From Streptomyces griseoluteus (lineage in GTDB: Bacteria; Actinomycetota; Actinomycetes; Streptomycetales; Streptomycetaceae), in contig JOBE01000029.1 in NCBI GenBank assembly GCA_000717735.1, positions 1-64,000 of the forward strand: a stretch of 64,000 nt of DNA, in the 5' to 3' direction. How positions within the stretch are numbered: position 1 is the first letter of the stretch; every line of letters starts with the position of its first letter. The notes beneath the pieces are model-generated. The model worked only from the letters and a program-made list of their open reading frames with translations. It searched no databases and had not been told where the DNA came from. A program made the translations under genes and the position numbers. Of the stretch, positions 43,268 to 51,912 are shown one piece after another.

Positions 43268-44419
43268 ATGAACAAGCCACGAAGCACCTGGCTGACCGCC
43301 GCCGGAGCAGCGCTGGCCGGCCTTGCCGGCCTGCTGCTGCCCGTCCTCGGCCCCGCCGGCGAGGCCGAGGCCGCCGCCACGGGCATCCACGTCGCCCAGG
43401 GCCGCGTGTACGAGGCCAACGGCAACGAGTTCGTGATGCGCGGCGTCAACCACGCGCACACCTGGTACCCGGAACAGACCGGCGCGATCGCCGACATCGC
43501 CGCCACGGGCGCCAACACCGTGCGCGTCGTCCTCTCCAGCGGCGACCGCTGGACGAAGACGAGCGCGTCCGAGGTGTCCTCGCTGATCGCCCAGTGCAGG
43601 ACGAGCAAGGTCATCTGCGTCCTGGAGGTGCACGACACCACCGGCTACGGCGAGGACGGCGCCGCCGCCTCGCTCGACAAGGCCGTCGACTACTGGATCG
43701 GCGTGAAGAGCGCGCTGCAGGGCCAGGAGGACTACGTCGTCGTCAACATCGGCAACGAGCCCTTCGGGAACAGCGGTTACACCGCCTGGACGAATGCCAC
43801 CAAGAACGCCATCGGCAGGCTCCGCGGCGCGGGCATCGGCCACGCGCTGATGGTGGACGCCCCCAACTGGGGCCAGGACTGGTCCCACACCATGCGGGAC
43901 AACGCCGCCTCCGTCTTCGCCGCCGACCCCCACCGCAACACCATCTTCTCCATCCACATGTACGGCGTGTACGACACCGCCGCCGAGGTGCAGAGCTACC
44001 TCGGCCACTTCGTGAACAGCGGTCTCCCCCTCGTCGTCGGCGAGTTCGGCGACCAGCACAGCGACGGCAACCCCGACGAGAACGCCATCATGGCGACCGC
44101 CCAGTCCCTCGAGATCGGCTACCTGGGCTGGTCGTGGAGCGGCAACGGAAGCGGTGTCGAGTACCTCGACATGGTCAACGGCTTCGACGCCGACTCCCTG
44201 ACCACCTGGGGCAACCGCCTCATCCACGGCGCGAACGGCATCGCGGCCACCTCGAAGCCCGCCACGGTCTACGGCGGCACCGGCGGCGGTGCGGGCGGCA
44301 CGGCTCCCAACGGGTACCCGTACTGCACCGCCGGCAGCGCCTCCGACCCCGACGGCGACGGCTGGGGCTGGGAGAACAGCCGCTCCTGCGTCGTCCGCGG
44401 CAGCGCGGCGGACCGCTGA
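43268..44419 (+). CDS. manA: Secreted endo-beta-1,4-mannanase, GH5 with CBM10-like tail
   Basis: The 383-aa protein has a signal peptide (about residues 1-36, ending AGEAEA), a GH5 catalytic domain (about 38-330) and, after a Gly-rich linker, a C-terminal CBM10-like module (YPYCTAGSASDPDGDGWGWE, SRSC). Catalytic acids are Glu164 in NIGNEPFG (acid/base) and Glu259 in VVGEFGDQH (nucleophile). Layout and sequence resemble Streptomyces ManA (GH5_8). The ATG at 43268 follows GAGGAGAGG. It starts the mannan cluster and carries a LacI operator upstream. The stop codon opens a TGA-containing heptamer repeat. The symbol follows Streptomyces mannanase usage and differs from the isomerase at 53214. Confidence 0.88.
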   Translation: MNKPRSTWLTAAGAALAGLAGLLLPVLGPAGEAEAAATGIHVAQGRVYEANGNEFVMRGVNHAHTWYPEQTGAIADIAATGANTVRVVLSSGDRWTKTSASEVSSLIAQCRTSKVICVLEVHDTTGYGEDGAAASLDKAVDYWIGVKSALQGQEDYVVVNIGNEPFGNSGYTAWTNATKNAIGRLRGAGIGHALMVDAPNWGQDWSHTMRDNAASVFAADPHRNTIFSIHMYGVYDTAAEVQSYLGHFVNSGLPLVVGEFGDQHSDGNPDENAIMATAQSLEIGYLGWSWSGNGSGVEYLDMVNGFDADSLTTWGNRLIHGANGIAATSKPATVYGGTGGGAGGTAPNGYPYCTAGSASDPDGDGWGWENSRSCVVRGSAADR

Positions 44420-44466
44420 CCGCCGACCGCCGACCACTGACCACTGACCACTGACCACTGACCACT
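44411..44466. repeat. Heptamer tandem repeat at the mannanase stop codon
   Basis: Eight units: GACCGCT, two GACCGCC, then five GACCACT. The stop TGA (44417-44419) bridges units one and two. In the coding phase the later unit is TGACCAC, so five further TGAs follow at 7-nt spacing from 44438. Confidence 0.9.
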
Positions 44467-44479
44467 CTCCCTGCGGGGA

Positions 44480-44522
44480 CGAGGCGCCCTTCCGTCCACA
44501 CCGGGCGGAAGGGCGCCCCTCG
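44480..44522. terminator. Hairpin terminator after the mannanase gene
   Basis: GGCGCCCTTCCG pairs with CGGAAGGGCGCC, extended by GAG/CTC after a 2-nt bulge, with an 11-nt loop. It lies 60 nt past the mannanase stop, after the heptamer array. Confidence 0.8.
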
Positions 44523-44626
44523 TGCGGCGGGCCCAGGGCACCGCCGTAACCGTCCCCTCTTCGGCGTGTCCGTGAGCGGTAGGGTCGACACACCGGCATC
44601 GGACCAGTGGAAGACAGAGGTGGCGC

Positions 44627-45655
44627 GTGAAGCGGCCGACCATGGCGGACATCGCACGCCGCGCCGGCGTGTCCAAGGTGGCGGTCTCGTACGCGCTCAA
44701 CGACCAGCCGGGGGTCTCCGAGACGACGCGCGCGTCGATCAAGAGCATCGCGGACGAGCTGGGGTGGCGACCCAACAGCGCGGCCCGCGCTCTCAACGGA
44801 GGGCGGGCACAGGCGGTGGGCCTCATCGTGCGCCGTCCCGCGCGGACGCTCGGTGTGGAGCCGTTCTTCATGGAGTTCATCAGCGGGGTGGAGAGCGTCC
44901 TCTCCGAGCGTTCGTACGCGCTGATGCTGCAGATGGCCACGACCCTGGACAGCGAGATCGAGGTCTGCCGGCGCTGGTGGGGCGAGCGGAGGGTGGACGG
45001 GGTCTTCCTGATCGACCTCCAGGCCGACGACGTCCGCCCGTCGGTGATCGAGGCGCTCGGTCTGCCCGCCGTCGCCGTGGGACCGCCCGAGGTGTCGGGG
45101 CCGCTGCCCGCGATCTGGTCCGACGACGGTGAGAGCGTCCACGAGATCGTGCGCTACCTCGCCGTGCTCGGGCACCGGCGTATCGCACGCGTGGCGGGCC
45201 CGCCGGAACTGGCGCACACCCGGATCCGCGACGCCGCGCTGCGCGAGGCCTGTCGGGAGGCGGGCATCGCGCCCGCGACGGTCGTGCACACCGACTACAC
45301 GGGGGACGCAGGCGCCCGCGCGACCCGAGCGCTGCTGATCGCGCCGGACCGGCCGACGGCCATCGTCTTCGACAACGACATCATGGCCGTGGCCGCGCTG
45401 TCCGTGGCCCAGGAACTGAACCTCACCATCCCGGCGGACCTGTCGATCGTGGCCTGGGACGAGTCTCCGCTCACCCAGGTCGTCCGGCCCATGCTGTCGG
45501 CCGTCACCCGGGACATCGCCGCATACGGAGCCAGTTCGGCCGAAGCCCTCCTCGCCCTCATCGAGGGCGAGGAGGTCATGGACATCCGTGAGGGGTACGC
45601 GCGCTTCGTGCCGCGGGGCAGCACGTGTCCGCCGCCGGACCGGCGACCCGTCTGA
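44627..45655 (+). CDS. LacI-family regulator 1 of the mannan cluster
   Basis: The 342-aa LacI-type repressor starts at a GTG. It has an N-terminal HTH (MADIARRAGVSKVAVSYALN), hinge helix (NSAARALNGGRAQAVGLIV) and a sugar-sensing domain (PFFMEFISGVESVLSERSYA, AIVFDNDIMAVAALSVAQEL, PADLSIVAWDESPLTQVV). It is a close paralogue of the regulator at 51909 and lies between the mannanase and the sugar importer, so a manno-oligosaccharide ligand is likely. It converges with the permease gene at 45692. Confidence 0.9.
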   Translation: MKRPTMADIARRAGVSKVAVSYALNDQPGVSETTRASIKSIADELGWRPNSAARALNGGRAQAVGLIVRRPARTLGVEPFFMEFISGVESVLSERSYALMLQMATTLDSEIEVCRRWWGERRVDGVFLIDLQADDVRPSVIEALGLPAVAVGPPEVSGPLPAIWSDDGESVHEIVRYLAVLGHRRIARVAGPPELAHTRIRDAALREACREAGIAPATVVHTDYTGDAGARATRALLIAPDRPTAIVFDNDIMAVAALSVAQELNLTIPADLSIVAWDESPLTQVVRPMLSAVTRDIAAYGASSAEALLALIEGEEVMDIREGYARFVPRGSTCPPPDRRPV

Positions 45656-45691
45656 GTCCCCGGCCGGCGGCGGACGACGGCCGCAGGCCCG

Positions 45692-46591
45692 CTACTTGGT
45701 GGCTCCCTGGGAGAAGCCGTTGTAGATCCAGCGCTGGAGCAGCAGGAAGATGACCAGCGTCGGCAGGATGACGAGGATCGCTCCGGCCGAGATGGCCTCC
45801 CAGTGCGCGCCGAAGGGCCCCTTGAAGCGGAAGAGCGCGGTGGAGATCGTGCCGAGGTCCTCGGAGTGCATGTAGAGGAAGGGGATGTAGAAGTCGTTGT
45901 AGGTGGTGATCCCCTTGATGATGACGACGGTGGCGATGGCGGGCTTGAGCAGCGGGAAGATGATCTTCCGGTAGATCGTGAAGGCGTTGGCCCCGTCGAG
46001 GCGGGCCGCCTCGTCCAGGGAGACGGGAATGCCGCGGATGAACTGCAGGAAGATGTAGACGGAGACGATGTCCGTGCCCATGTAGAGCAGGATGGGCGCC
46101 CACCGGGTGTCCACCAGGCCGAAGCCGCTGATGACCTGGAAGGTGGCGACCTGGGTGGTGACGGCGGGGACGAGGGTGGCGATCAGGAACAGCGCCATGA
46201 CGAGCTTCTTCGCCCGGAAGTCGAAACGGTCGACCGCGTAGGCCGTCATCGAGCCGATGATCACGGTGCCGCCGATGGAGAAGAACAGGATGAAGGCGGT
46301 GTTCCCGAAGGCCATGAGCATGTTGCCGTCGGTGAACGCCGTGACGTAGTTGTCGAGGTTCAGCCAGTTCCCCGGCAGGGAGAGCGCACCGCCGTCCTTG
46401 ACCTCCTGCGACGTCTTGAGGGACGTCAGGAAGACGACGGTCAGCGGCAGCAGGACCACGGCGGTGGCGAGGAGCAGCGAGAGGTACGTCAGCGAGGTCC
46501 CGACCGGCAGACGCCACCGGGAGGAGTTCGGGGTCCGCGCGGAGTTCAGGGTCCGCGGGGAGGCCGGGGTCGCGGTGCGGTCGGGGGTCAT
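45692..46591 (-). CDS. Sugar ABC transporter permease (MalG-like)
   Basis: The 299-aa carbohydrate permease has six hydrophobic segments and the EAA loop reading IPVSLDEAARLDGANAFTIY. The N-terminus before the first helix (VGTSLTYLSLLLATAVVLLP) is a Ser/Thr/Pro-rich cytosolic extension. The ATG at 46591 overlaps the upstream permease stop by 4 nt. It is third in the binding protein, permease, permease unit. No ATPase is encoded; Streptomyces sugar importers of this type usually share the MsiK ATPase. Confidence 0.88.
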   Translation of the reverse strand: MTPDRTATPASPRTLNSARTPNSSRWRLPVGTSLTYLSLLLATAVVLLPLTVVFLTSLKTSQEVKDGGALSLPGNWLNLDNYVTAFTDGNMLMAFGNTAFILFFSIGGTVIIGSMTAYAVDRFDFRAKKLVMALFLIATLVPAVTTQVATFQVISGFGLVDTRWAPILLYMGTDIVSVYIFLQFIRGIPVSLDEAARLDGANAFTIYRKIIFPLLKPAIATVVIIKGITTYNDFYIPFLYMHSEDLGTISTALFRFKGPFGAHWEAISAGAILVILPTLVIFLLLQRWIYNGFSQGATK

Positions 46592-47589
46592 ACGAGGTCC
46601 ACCTTGTCGTCGGGCACGAGCCGGCGCTGGATCCAGGTGATCAGCAGGATGATCAGGAGCAGCACCACGGCCGCGGCCGAGGCCAGGCCGGTCTTGTTGA
46701 ACTGGAAGGCGAGCTTGACCGTCTGGATCACGAAGGTCTGTGTGCCGGTCGCGCCGCCGGTCATGATGTAGGGGATCTCGAAGACGGACAGGGAGCCGGA
46801 GATCGCCAGGATGACGCTGAGGCTGATGACGGGCTTGATGCTCGGGGCGATGATGTGGCGGAACTGCTTCCACCGGCCGGCGCCGTCGAGTTGGGCCGCC
46901 TCGTAGAGCTCTCCGGGGACGGACTGGATGGCCCCGAGGAAGAGGACGAAGTTGAGTCCCGTGAAGCGCCAGACCGACACGCCCGCCAGGGAGACGTTGG
47001 CGGAGGTCGGGTCCCCGAGCCACGGGTGGTCGGTGGTCACGCCGAGCCAGGCGAGCACCGAGTCGAGGGTGCCGCCGTCCTGGAAGAAGTAGAGGAAGAC
47101 GAAACCGATCGCGACCCCGTTGATGAGGTACGGGAAGAAGAGGACGCCCTTGAAGAAGTTGCGGAACCTGAGGTTGAAGCTCAGGATCACCGCGAAGTAG
47201 AGGGCGACGGCGATCTGCACCACGGACGCGGCCAGGTAGTAGCCGCTGACGAAGAAGACCCTGAAGAGCTCGGGACGGGTGAAGATCTGTACGTAGTTGT
47301 CGAGACCGACGACCTCCCGGTCGGGGCTCACCCCGTCCCAGTCCGTGACGCTGTACGAGACCATGCTCGCCACGGGGACGTAGGTGAACGTGATCAGCAG
47401 CGCGAGCGGCGCCACCAGGAAGAGCCAGGGCGTGATCCGGCTGAGCGGCGAGTGCCGCCAGGAACGTGGCAGTCCACCTCCGGGGCCACGGCGCGGGCCT
47501 CGTCGCCCGCGTCCCTTGTGTGTCGCGTCCCGGGAGGGCCGCCGTGTCGCGGCGGCGCCCCGGGGAGCGGTGTCGGTTGTCTCGGTCAT
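46588..47589 (-). CDS. Sugar ABC transporter permease (MalF-like)
   Basis: The 333-aa permease has a basic Arg/Gly-rich N-terminal extension (about residues 1-45), six membrane segments beginning ITPWLFLVAPLALLITFTYV, and the EAA loop VPGELYEAAQLDGAGRWKQF. The ATG at 47589 starts MTETTDTAPRG; the longer frame upstream is GC artefact. It lies 239 bp after the binding-protein gene, with a strong hairpin between that could set the ratio of binding protein to permease. Confidence 0.88.
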   Translation of the reverse strand: MTETTDTAPRGAAATRRPSRDATHKGRGRRGPRRGPGGGLPRSWRHSPLSRITPWLFLVAPLALLITFTYVPVASMVSYSVTDWDGVSPDREVVGLDNYVQIFTRPELFRVFFVSGYYLAASVVQIAVALYFAVILSFNLRFRNFFKGVLFFPYLINGVAIGFVFLYFFQDGGTLDSVLAWLGVTTDHPWLGDPTSANVSLAGVSVWRFTGLNFVLFLGAIQSVPGELYEAAQLDGAGRWKQFRHIIAPSIKPVISLSVILAISGSLSVFEIPYIMTGGATGTQTFVIQTVKLAFQFNKTGLASAAAVVLLLIILLITWIQRRLVPDDKVDLV

Positions 47590-47782
47590 GTCGGCCTTTC
47601 GTGTCCGCGACTGCGGGTCCAGGGGCCCGGCGCCCGGCTCTCGTGCTCGTGACTGCGGGGGCCCGGAGGCCCCGGCGCGTGCCCGGCACCGTGGGGGCCC
47701 GATCCGTGCCGGCCCCAAGCGTGTGTCCGCCCTCGCGGGCCCCCGGGCTCTCCGCTCCCGCCCGCGACTGTGGGGGAGGGTC

Positions 47783-47814
47783 GGGCCCCGGCCGGTGTCG
47801 TACGGCCGGGGCCC
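47783..47814 (-). terminator. Strong hairpin between binding-protein and permease genes
   Basis: A perfect 12-bp GC stem (GGGCCCCGGCCG with CGGCCGGGGCCC, 8-nt loop) lies 14 nt past the binding-protein stop and within the operon. Such intercistronic hairpins usually cause partial termination or protect the upstream message. The remaining 47590-47782 shows only GC-rich degenerate repeats. Confidence 0.75.
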
Positions 47815-47828
47815 GTTCCGCCGGTCCG

Positions 47829-49151
47829 TCAGGAACCGGCGGTCTTCGCCGCCTCGTCCCACCTCTTGTTCAGGCCGGCGAAGAAGTCCTCGAGGCTGCC
47901 CTTCTCGGCGCCCCGCGCGGTGTCGATCAGCTTCTGTCGGTAGTCCGGCTTGTTCAGACCGATCTCCGCCGCGTCGTCGATGTCGTTGACGGCCGCCGTC
48001 TTCGCCTCGGAGCGGTCGAAGAACCTGACATCGTTGTCAAGGAAGTCCTTGAGGGTCGCGGGCATCGGAGCGGCCTTGACCGCGGACACCACGCCCTCCG
48101 CCGCCGAGTAGCCGGACTTCTCGGTGAACCAGTCGATCCAGGCACGCGCCGCGGACTTGTTCTCCGAGTAGGCGCTGACCGCCTGCTGGTAGTCGGAGAC
48201 CACGGCCGCGCAGAACTTCCCGTCCTTCTGGACGGGGAACGGCATGAAGCCGATGTCGTCGGGAGAGACGCCCGCCTCCTTCGCCGCGCCCTGCATCTGG
48301 GTGATCGACCAGGAGCCCAGCATCATGGTGGCGATCCGGCCCTCGGCGAGCAGCGCCTTGGAGGTCTCCCAGTTGGTGGTCGTGGGGTCCTTCTCCGAGA
48401 GCCCCTGCTTCACGATGTCGTGGAGCAGCGAGTCGACGGTGTGGAGTTCACCGCCGGCCTTCCAGGGCGAGACCGGACCGGCGAGCGCGTTGCCCGCCTG
48501 CGCGTCGCACCCCACGGAGCCGTTGTTGGCGGTCCACTGGACCAGCGGCCAGCCGTCCTTGAAGTTCGTGTAGTACGGCGTCGCGGAGGTCTTCTCCTTG
48601 ATCGCCTTCAGTCCGGCGAGGAACTCCTGCGGGGTCTTCGGCCATGCGGTGATGCCGGCCTTCCGCCACAGTGCCTTGTTGTAGACGAAGCCGTTCGCCG
48701 TGCCGAACTGGGCGACGCCGTAGACCTTCCCGTCCACCTCGGTCTTGTCGCTGAAGCGGTACTTCGACGACAGTTCGGCGGTCGCGCCCAGGGGTGCGAA
48801 GAACTTCGGGTAGTCGTTCTTGGCCACCGCTCCGGGGATGAAGAGGACGTCGCCGTACGACTTGGCGTTCATCCGGATCTTCACCTCGCCCTCGTAGTCG
48901 GTGATGCCGTCGAAGGACACCTTCACCCTGGGGTAGACCTTGTTGAACTCGGCGGCGTACTTCGCCATCACGCCCTTCTGGACGAGGTCGGTGCGCTGTG
49001 TGAGCACCTTGATCCGACCCGACACCTCGTTCGGGTCGGCGGGGGAGGCGGCCGTCTCTCCGTCGGCGCCGCCTCCCCCGCCACATCCCGCCACGGTCAG
49101 CATCGCGGCAGTCAGAAGCGCGCCCGTGAGCGCCATCGACTTCTTCCCCAT
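47829..49151 (-). CDS. Sugar ABC substrate-binding lipoprotein (manno-oligosaccharide, inferred)
   Basis: The 440-aa family 1 solute-binding protein has lipobox LTVAGC (Cys23) followed by a Gly run. Features are VLTQRTDLVQKGVMAKYAAEF, GVAQFGTANGFVYNKALWRK, and the later ATMMLGSWSITQMQGAAKEAG. It is transcribed leftward, divergent from the beta-mannosidase gene at 49435, and lies inside the mannan cluster, so manno-oligosaccharides are the likely ligand; cellobiose-type sugars are the alternative. The ATG at 49151 is clear. Confidence 0.88.
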   Translation of the reverse strand: MGKKSMALTGALLTAAMLTVAGCGGGGGADGETAASPADPNEVSGRIKVLTQRTDLVQKGVMAKYAAEFNKVYPRVKVSFDGITDYEGEVKIRMNAKSYGDVLFIPGAVAKNDYPKFFAPLGATAELSSKYRFSDKTEVDGKVYGVAQFGTANGFVYNKALWRKAGITAWPKTPQEFLAGLKAIKEKTSATPYYTNFKDGWPLVQWTANNGSVGCDAQAGNALAGPVSPWKAGGELHTVDSLLHDIVKQGLSEKDPTTTNWETSKALLAEGRIATMMLGSWSITQMQGAAKEAGVSPDDIGFMPFPVQKDGKFCAAVVSDYQQAVSAYSENKSAARAWIDWFTEKSGYSAAEGVVSAVKAAPMPATLKDFLDNDVRFFDRSEAKTAAVNDIDDAAEIGLNKPDYRQKLIDTARGAEKGSLEDFFAGLNKRWDEAAKTAGS

Positions 49152-49434
49152 TGCCCAACTCCTTCAGGGTTACGGCTCAGGTCTTCGGTGGGATGTCGGC
49201 ACTATGTCAGCCGTACGTGAACCGGTAAAGTGCCGATTTCCTGCGTGATACTCAATCGTTACCGCCGGCCCGGAAAAGTCACGAGAGAGCACAGAAGTGC
49301 GCAGGCTCTGCCACTCTCCGTGAGGATCCGGGCTACTTCACCGGTTCATGGACAGGGCGTGACGGTGCGGCTAGTTTGTGGCCTCGTACACGCACCGCAC
49401 CCGCCCTGCCGCCAGGCGAATGGAGCCGCACACC
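49152..49434. other. 283-bp divergent promoter region, importer and mannosidase
   Basis: This carries the promoters of the binding-protein operon (leftward) and the beta-mannosidase gene (rightward). No gene is seen. The only repressor-like sequence is a weak LacI-like candidate around 49247-49264 (GTGATACTCAATCGTTAC); it does not match GACAACGTTGTC well. Confidence 0.5.
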
Positions 49435-51912
49435 ATGAAGGACGTCACCCAGCTGACCGAGGGCTGGAACCTGCGCCACGAGGACGCACTGCTTCCGGCC
49501 ACCGTCCCCGGCTGTGTCCACACCGATCTGCTGGCCGCCGGGGTCATACCCGATCCGTTCATCGGCCGGAACGAGACCGAGGTCGCCTGGGTGGGCCGGC
49601 GGGCGTGGTCGTACGTCACGGAACTCGCCCACCGGAGCGCGCACGAGCGCACCGACCTGGTCTTCGACGGCCTCGACACCGCCGCGGAGATCATCCTCGC
49701 CGGCGAGTCCGTCGGCCGTACGCGCAACATGCACCGCGGGTACCGCTTCGACGTCACGGGGCGCACCGGCGCCCTGGAGGTCAGGTTCACCTCCGCGTAC
49801 GAGGAGGCGGACCGGGTCCGCGCGCTCACCGGGGAGCGGCCGAACGTCTACCCGGAGCCCTTCCAGTACATCCGCAAGATGGCCTGCTCGTTCGGCTGGG
49901 ACTGGGGCCCCACCGTCGTGACGGCGGGCATGTGGCGCCCGGTCCGTCTGGAGCACTGGTCGACCGCCCGGCTCGACCGGGTCCGTCCCCTCGTCACCGT
50001 CGACGGGACGACCGGCCGGGTCGAGCTCGCGGTCCGGGTCGAGCGCACCGGGAACGGCGCCGGGCGCCCGCTGTCCCTCCGGGCGACCGTCGGAAGCGCC
50101 GCGACGGGCCCCGTCACCGAAGACGCCACGAGCGGAGAGGTCACGAGCGGGGAGGTCGCGACCGGAGAGGTCCTCGTCACCGCCGATGTCTCCTTCGAGG
50201 GCGACGAGGCCGTGCTCCGACTCGACGTACCGCAGCCGGAGTTGTGGTGGCCGCGCGGCTACGGCGAACAGCCGCTGTACGGGCTCGACGTGACCCTGCT
50301 CGACGAAGACGGCAGCCCGCTCGACACCTGGCAGCGACGGATCGGCTTCCGCACCGTCGAGATCGACCGCTCCGCCGACGAGTACGGCACCGGGTTCACC
50401 TTCGTCGTCAACGGCGTGCGCGTGTTCGCCCGCGGGGTCAACTGGATCCCGGACGACGTACTGCCCTCCCGTGTCACGCCCGAGCGGTACCGGACCCGCC
50501 TCACCCAGGCCGCCGCGGCCAACGTCGACCTGGTGCGGATCTGGGGCGGCGGCATCTACGAGGACGACGCCTTCTACGACGTCTGCGACGAACTCGGCCT
50601 CATGGTGTGGCAGGACTTCCTCTTCGCCTGCGCCGCCTACCCGGAGGAACAGCCGCTGCGCGGCGAGGTCGAGGCAGAGGCTCGTGACAACGTTGTCCGC
50701 CTGATGCCGCACGCCAGCCTGGTCCTGTGGAACGGCAACAACGAGAACCTCTGGGGCTTCCGCGACTGGGACTGGGAGCAGCCGCTGGCCGGTGGCTCCT
50801 GGGGCGAGGGGTACTACCTCGACGTGCTGCCGCGGATCGTCGCCGAGCTGGACCCGACCCGCCCGTACACCGCGGGCAGCCCGTGGTCGGGCTCCTGGGA
50901 CCACCACCCCAACGACCCCCGGCACGGCACCCATCACTCGTGGGAGGTGTGGAACAGGCAGGACTACGCCGAGTACCGGGCGGACGTGCCCCGGTTCTGC
51001 GCCGAGTTCGGCTGGCAGGCCCCGCCGGCGCTCGCGACGCTGCGCCGCGCGCTGCCCGGCGAGGAACTCGCCCCCGACTCCCCCGGCATGGTGCACCACC
51101 AGAAGGCCGAGGACGGCAACGGCAAGCTGAACCGGGGCATCGAGCGCCACTTCGGCCTGCCCGACAAGGACTTCGACCGCTGGCACTACCTGGCCCAGGT
51201 CGTCCAGGCCCGCGCCGTAGCCGCGGGCATCGAGCACTGGCGGGCCAACTGGCCGGTGTGCGCGGGCACCGTGGTGTGGCAGCTCAACGACTGCTGGCCG
51301 GTCAGCTCCTGGGCCGCGATCGACGGCGACGGGCGCCTCAAGCCGCTCCACCACGAGCTGCGAAGGGTGTACGCGGACCGGCTGCTCAGCCTCGTACCCG
51401 ATGGGGAGGGTCCCGTCCTCGCCCTCGACAACCAGTCCGGCTCGCCCTGGCGCACGACGGTCACGCTCCGCCGGTTCCGCGCGGACGGCACCGTCCTCCG
51501 TGAGGAGGCCTTCGCGTTGGAGGCCGCCGCGCGGACGGTCGTACGGCTGGTGCTCCCGGCCGCGCTGCTGCCCGCGCCGGGCACGTCGGACGAGTTCCTC
51601 GTCGCCGACGCCGACGGGCTGCGCGCGGTGCACTTCCCCGTCCCCGACAAGGAGTTCGCGCATCCGGCGGCGCGGTACGACGTCCGGATCGAGCCCGGCG
51701 CCGACGGCGACTCCGTCGACGTCGTGGTCACCGCCCGGACGCTCGTACGGGACCTCCTCCTCCAGCCGGACCGGCTCGACCCGGCGGCGAGCGCGGACCA
51801 GGGCCTGCTGACCCTGCTCCCCGGCGAGGAGGCGCGCATCGCCGTCACGGGCTGGACGGACGTCGACGTGGCCGTCGTGCGCGAAGCCCTGTTCAGCGTG
51901 GGAGCGGAGTGA
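49435..51912 (+). CDS. GH2 beta-mannosidase
   Basis: The 825-aa intracellular GH2 enzyme has an N-terminal sugar-binding domain with RKMACSFGWDWGPTVVTAGM, a typical beta-mannosidase signature, an Ig-like domain, and a TIM barrel with FARGVNWIPDD. The acid/base is Glu437 (WNGNNEN) and the nucleophile Glu524 (CAEFGWQ). It releases mannose from the non-reducing end of manno-oligosaccharides. The ATG at 49435 has GGAG about 9 nt upstream; two in-frame ATGs further up are less well placed. A perfect LacI-type operator lies inside the coding sequence at 50686-50697. The 3' end overlaps LacI gene 2 by 4 nt. Confidence 0.92.
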   Translation: MKDVTQLTEGWNLRHEDALLPATVPGCVHTDLLAAGVIPDPFIGRNETEVAWVGRRAWSYVTELAHRSAHERTDLVFDGLDTAAEIILAGESVGRTRNMHRGYRFDVTGRTGALEVRFTSAYEEADRVRALTGERPNVYPEPFQYIRKMACSFGWDWGPTVVTAGMWRPVRLEHWSTARLDRVRPLVTVDGTTGRVELAVRVERTGNGAGRPLSLRATVGSAATGPVTEDATSGEVTSGEVATGEVLVTADVSFEGDEAVLRLDVPQPELWWPRGYGEQPLYGLDVTLLDEDGSPLDTWQRRIGFRTVEIDRSADEYGTGFTFVVNGVRVFARGVNWIPDDVLPSRVTPERYRTRLTQAAAANVDLVRIWGGGIYEDDAFYDVCDELGLMVWQDFLFACAAYPEEQPLRGEVEAEARDNVVRLMPHASLVLWNGNNENLWGFRDWDWEQPLAGGSWGEGYYLDVLPRIVAELDPTRPYTAGSPWSGSWDHHPNDPRHGTHHSWEVWNRQDYAEYRADVPRFCAEFGWQAPPALATLRRALPGEELAPDSPGMVHHQKAEDGNGKLNRGIERHFGLPDKDFDRWHYLAQVVQARAVAAGIEHWRANWPVCAGTVVWQLNDCWPVSSWAAIDGDGRLKPLHHELRRVYADRLLSLVPDGEGPVLALDNQSGSPWRTTVTLRRFRADGTVLREEAFALEAAARTVVRLVLPAALLPAPGTSDEFLVADADGLRAVHFPVPDKEFAHPAARYDVRIEPGADGDSVDVVVTARTLVRDLLLQPDRLDPAASADQGLLTLLPGEEARIAVTGWTDVDVAVVREALFSVGAE
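50685..50698. promoter_or_regulatory. Intragenic LacI-type operator in the beta-mannosidase gene
   Basis: TGACAACGTTGTCC contains the perfect 12-bp palindrome GACAACGTTGTC, identical to the site upstream of the ROK gene. It spans codons for Asp-Asn-Val-Val and uses the rare codon GTT. It may act as a roadblock or auxiliary operator, or be chance. Confidence 0.55.

Noticed and set aside
48026..48039. TGACATCGTTGTCA inside the binding-protein gene as another LacI operator
   Set aside because: It has a central mismatch pair, lies deep in coding sequence (codons for DND) and is plausible by chance; kept out of the regulon.
49247..49264. GTGATACTCAATCGTTAC as operator for the importer operon
   Set aside because: Symmetry is poor and does not match GACAACGTTGTC; only a weak candidate.
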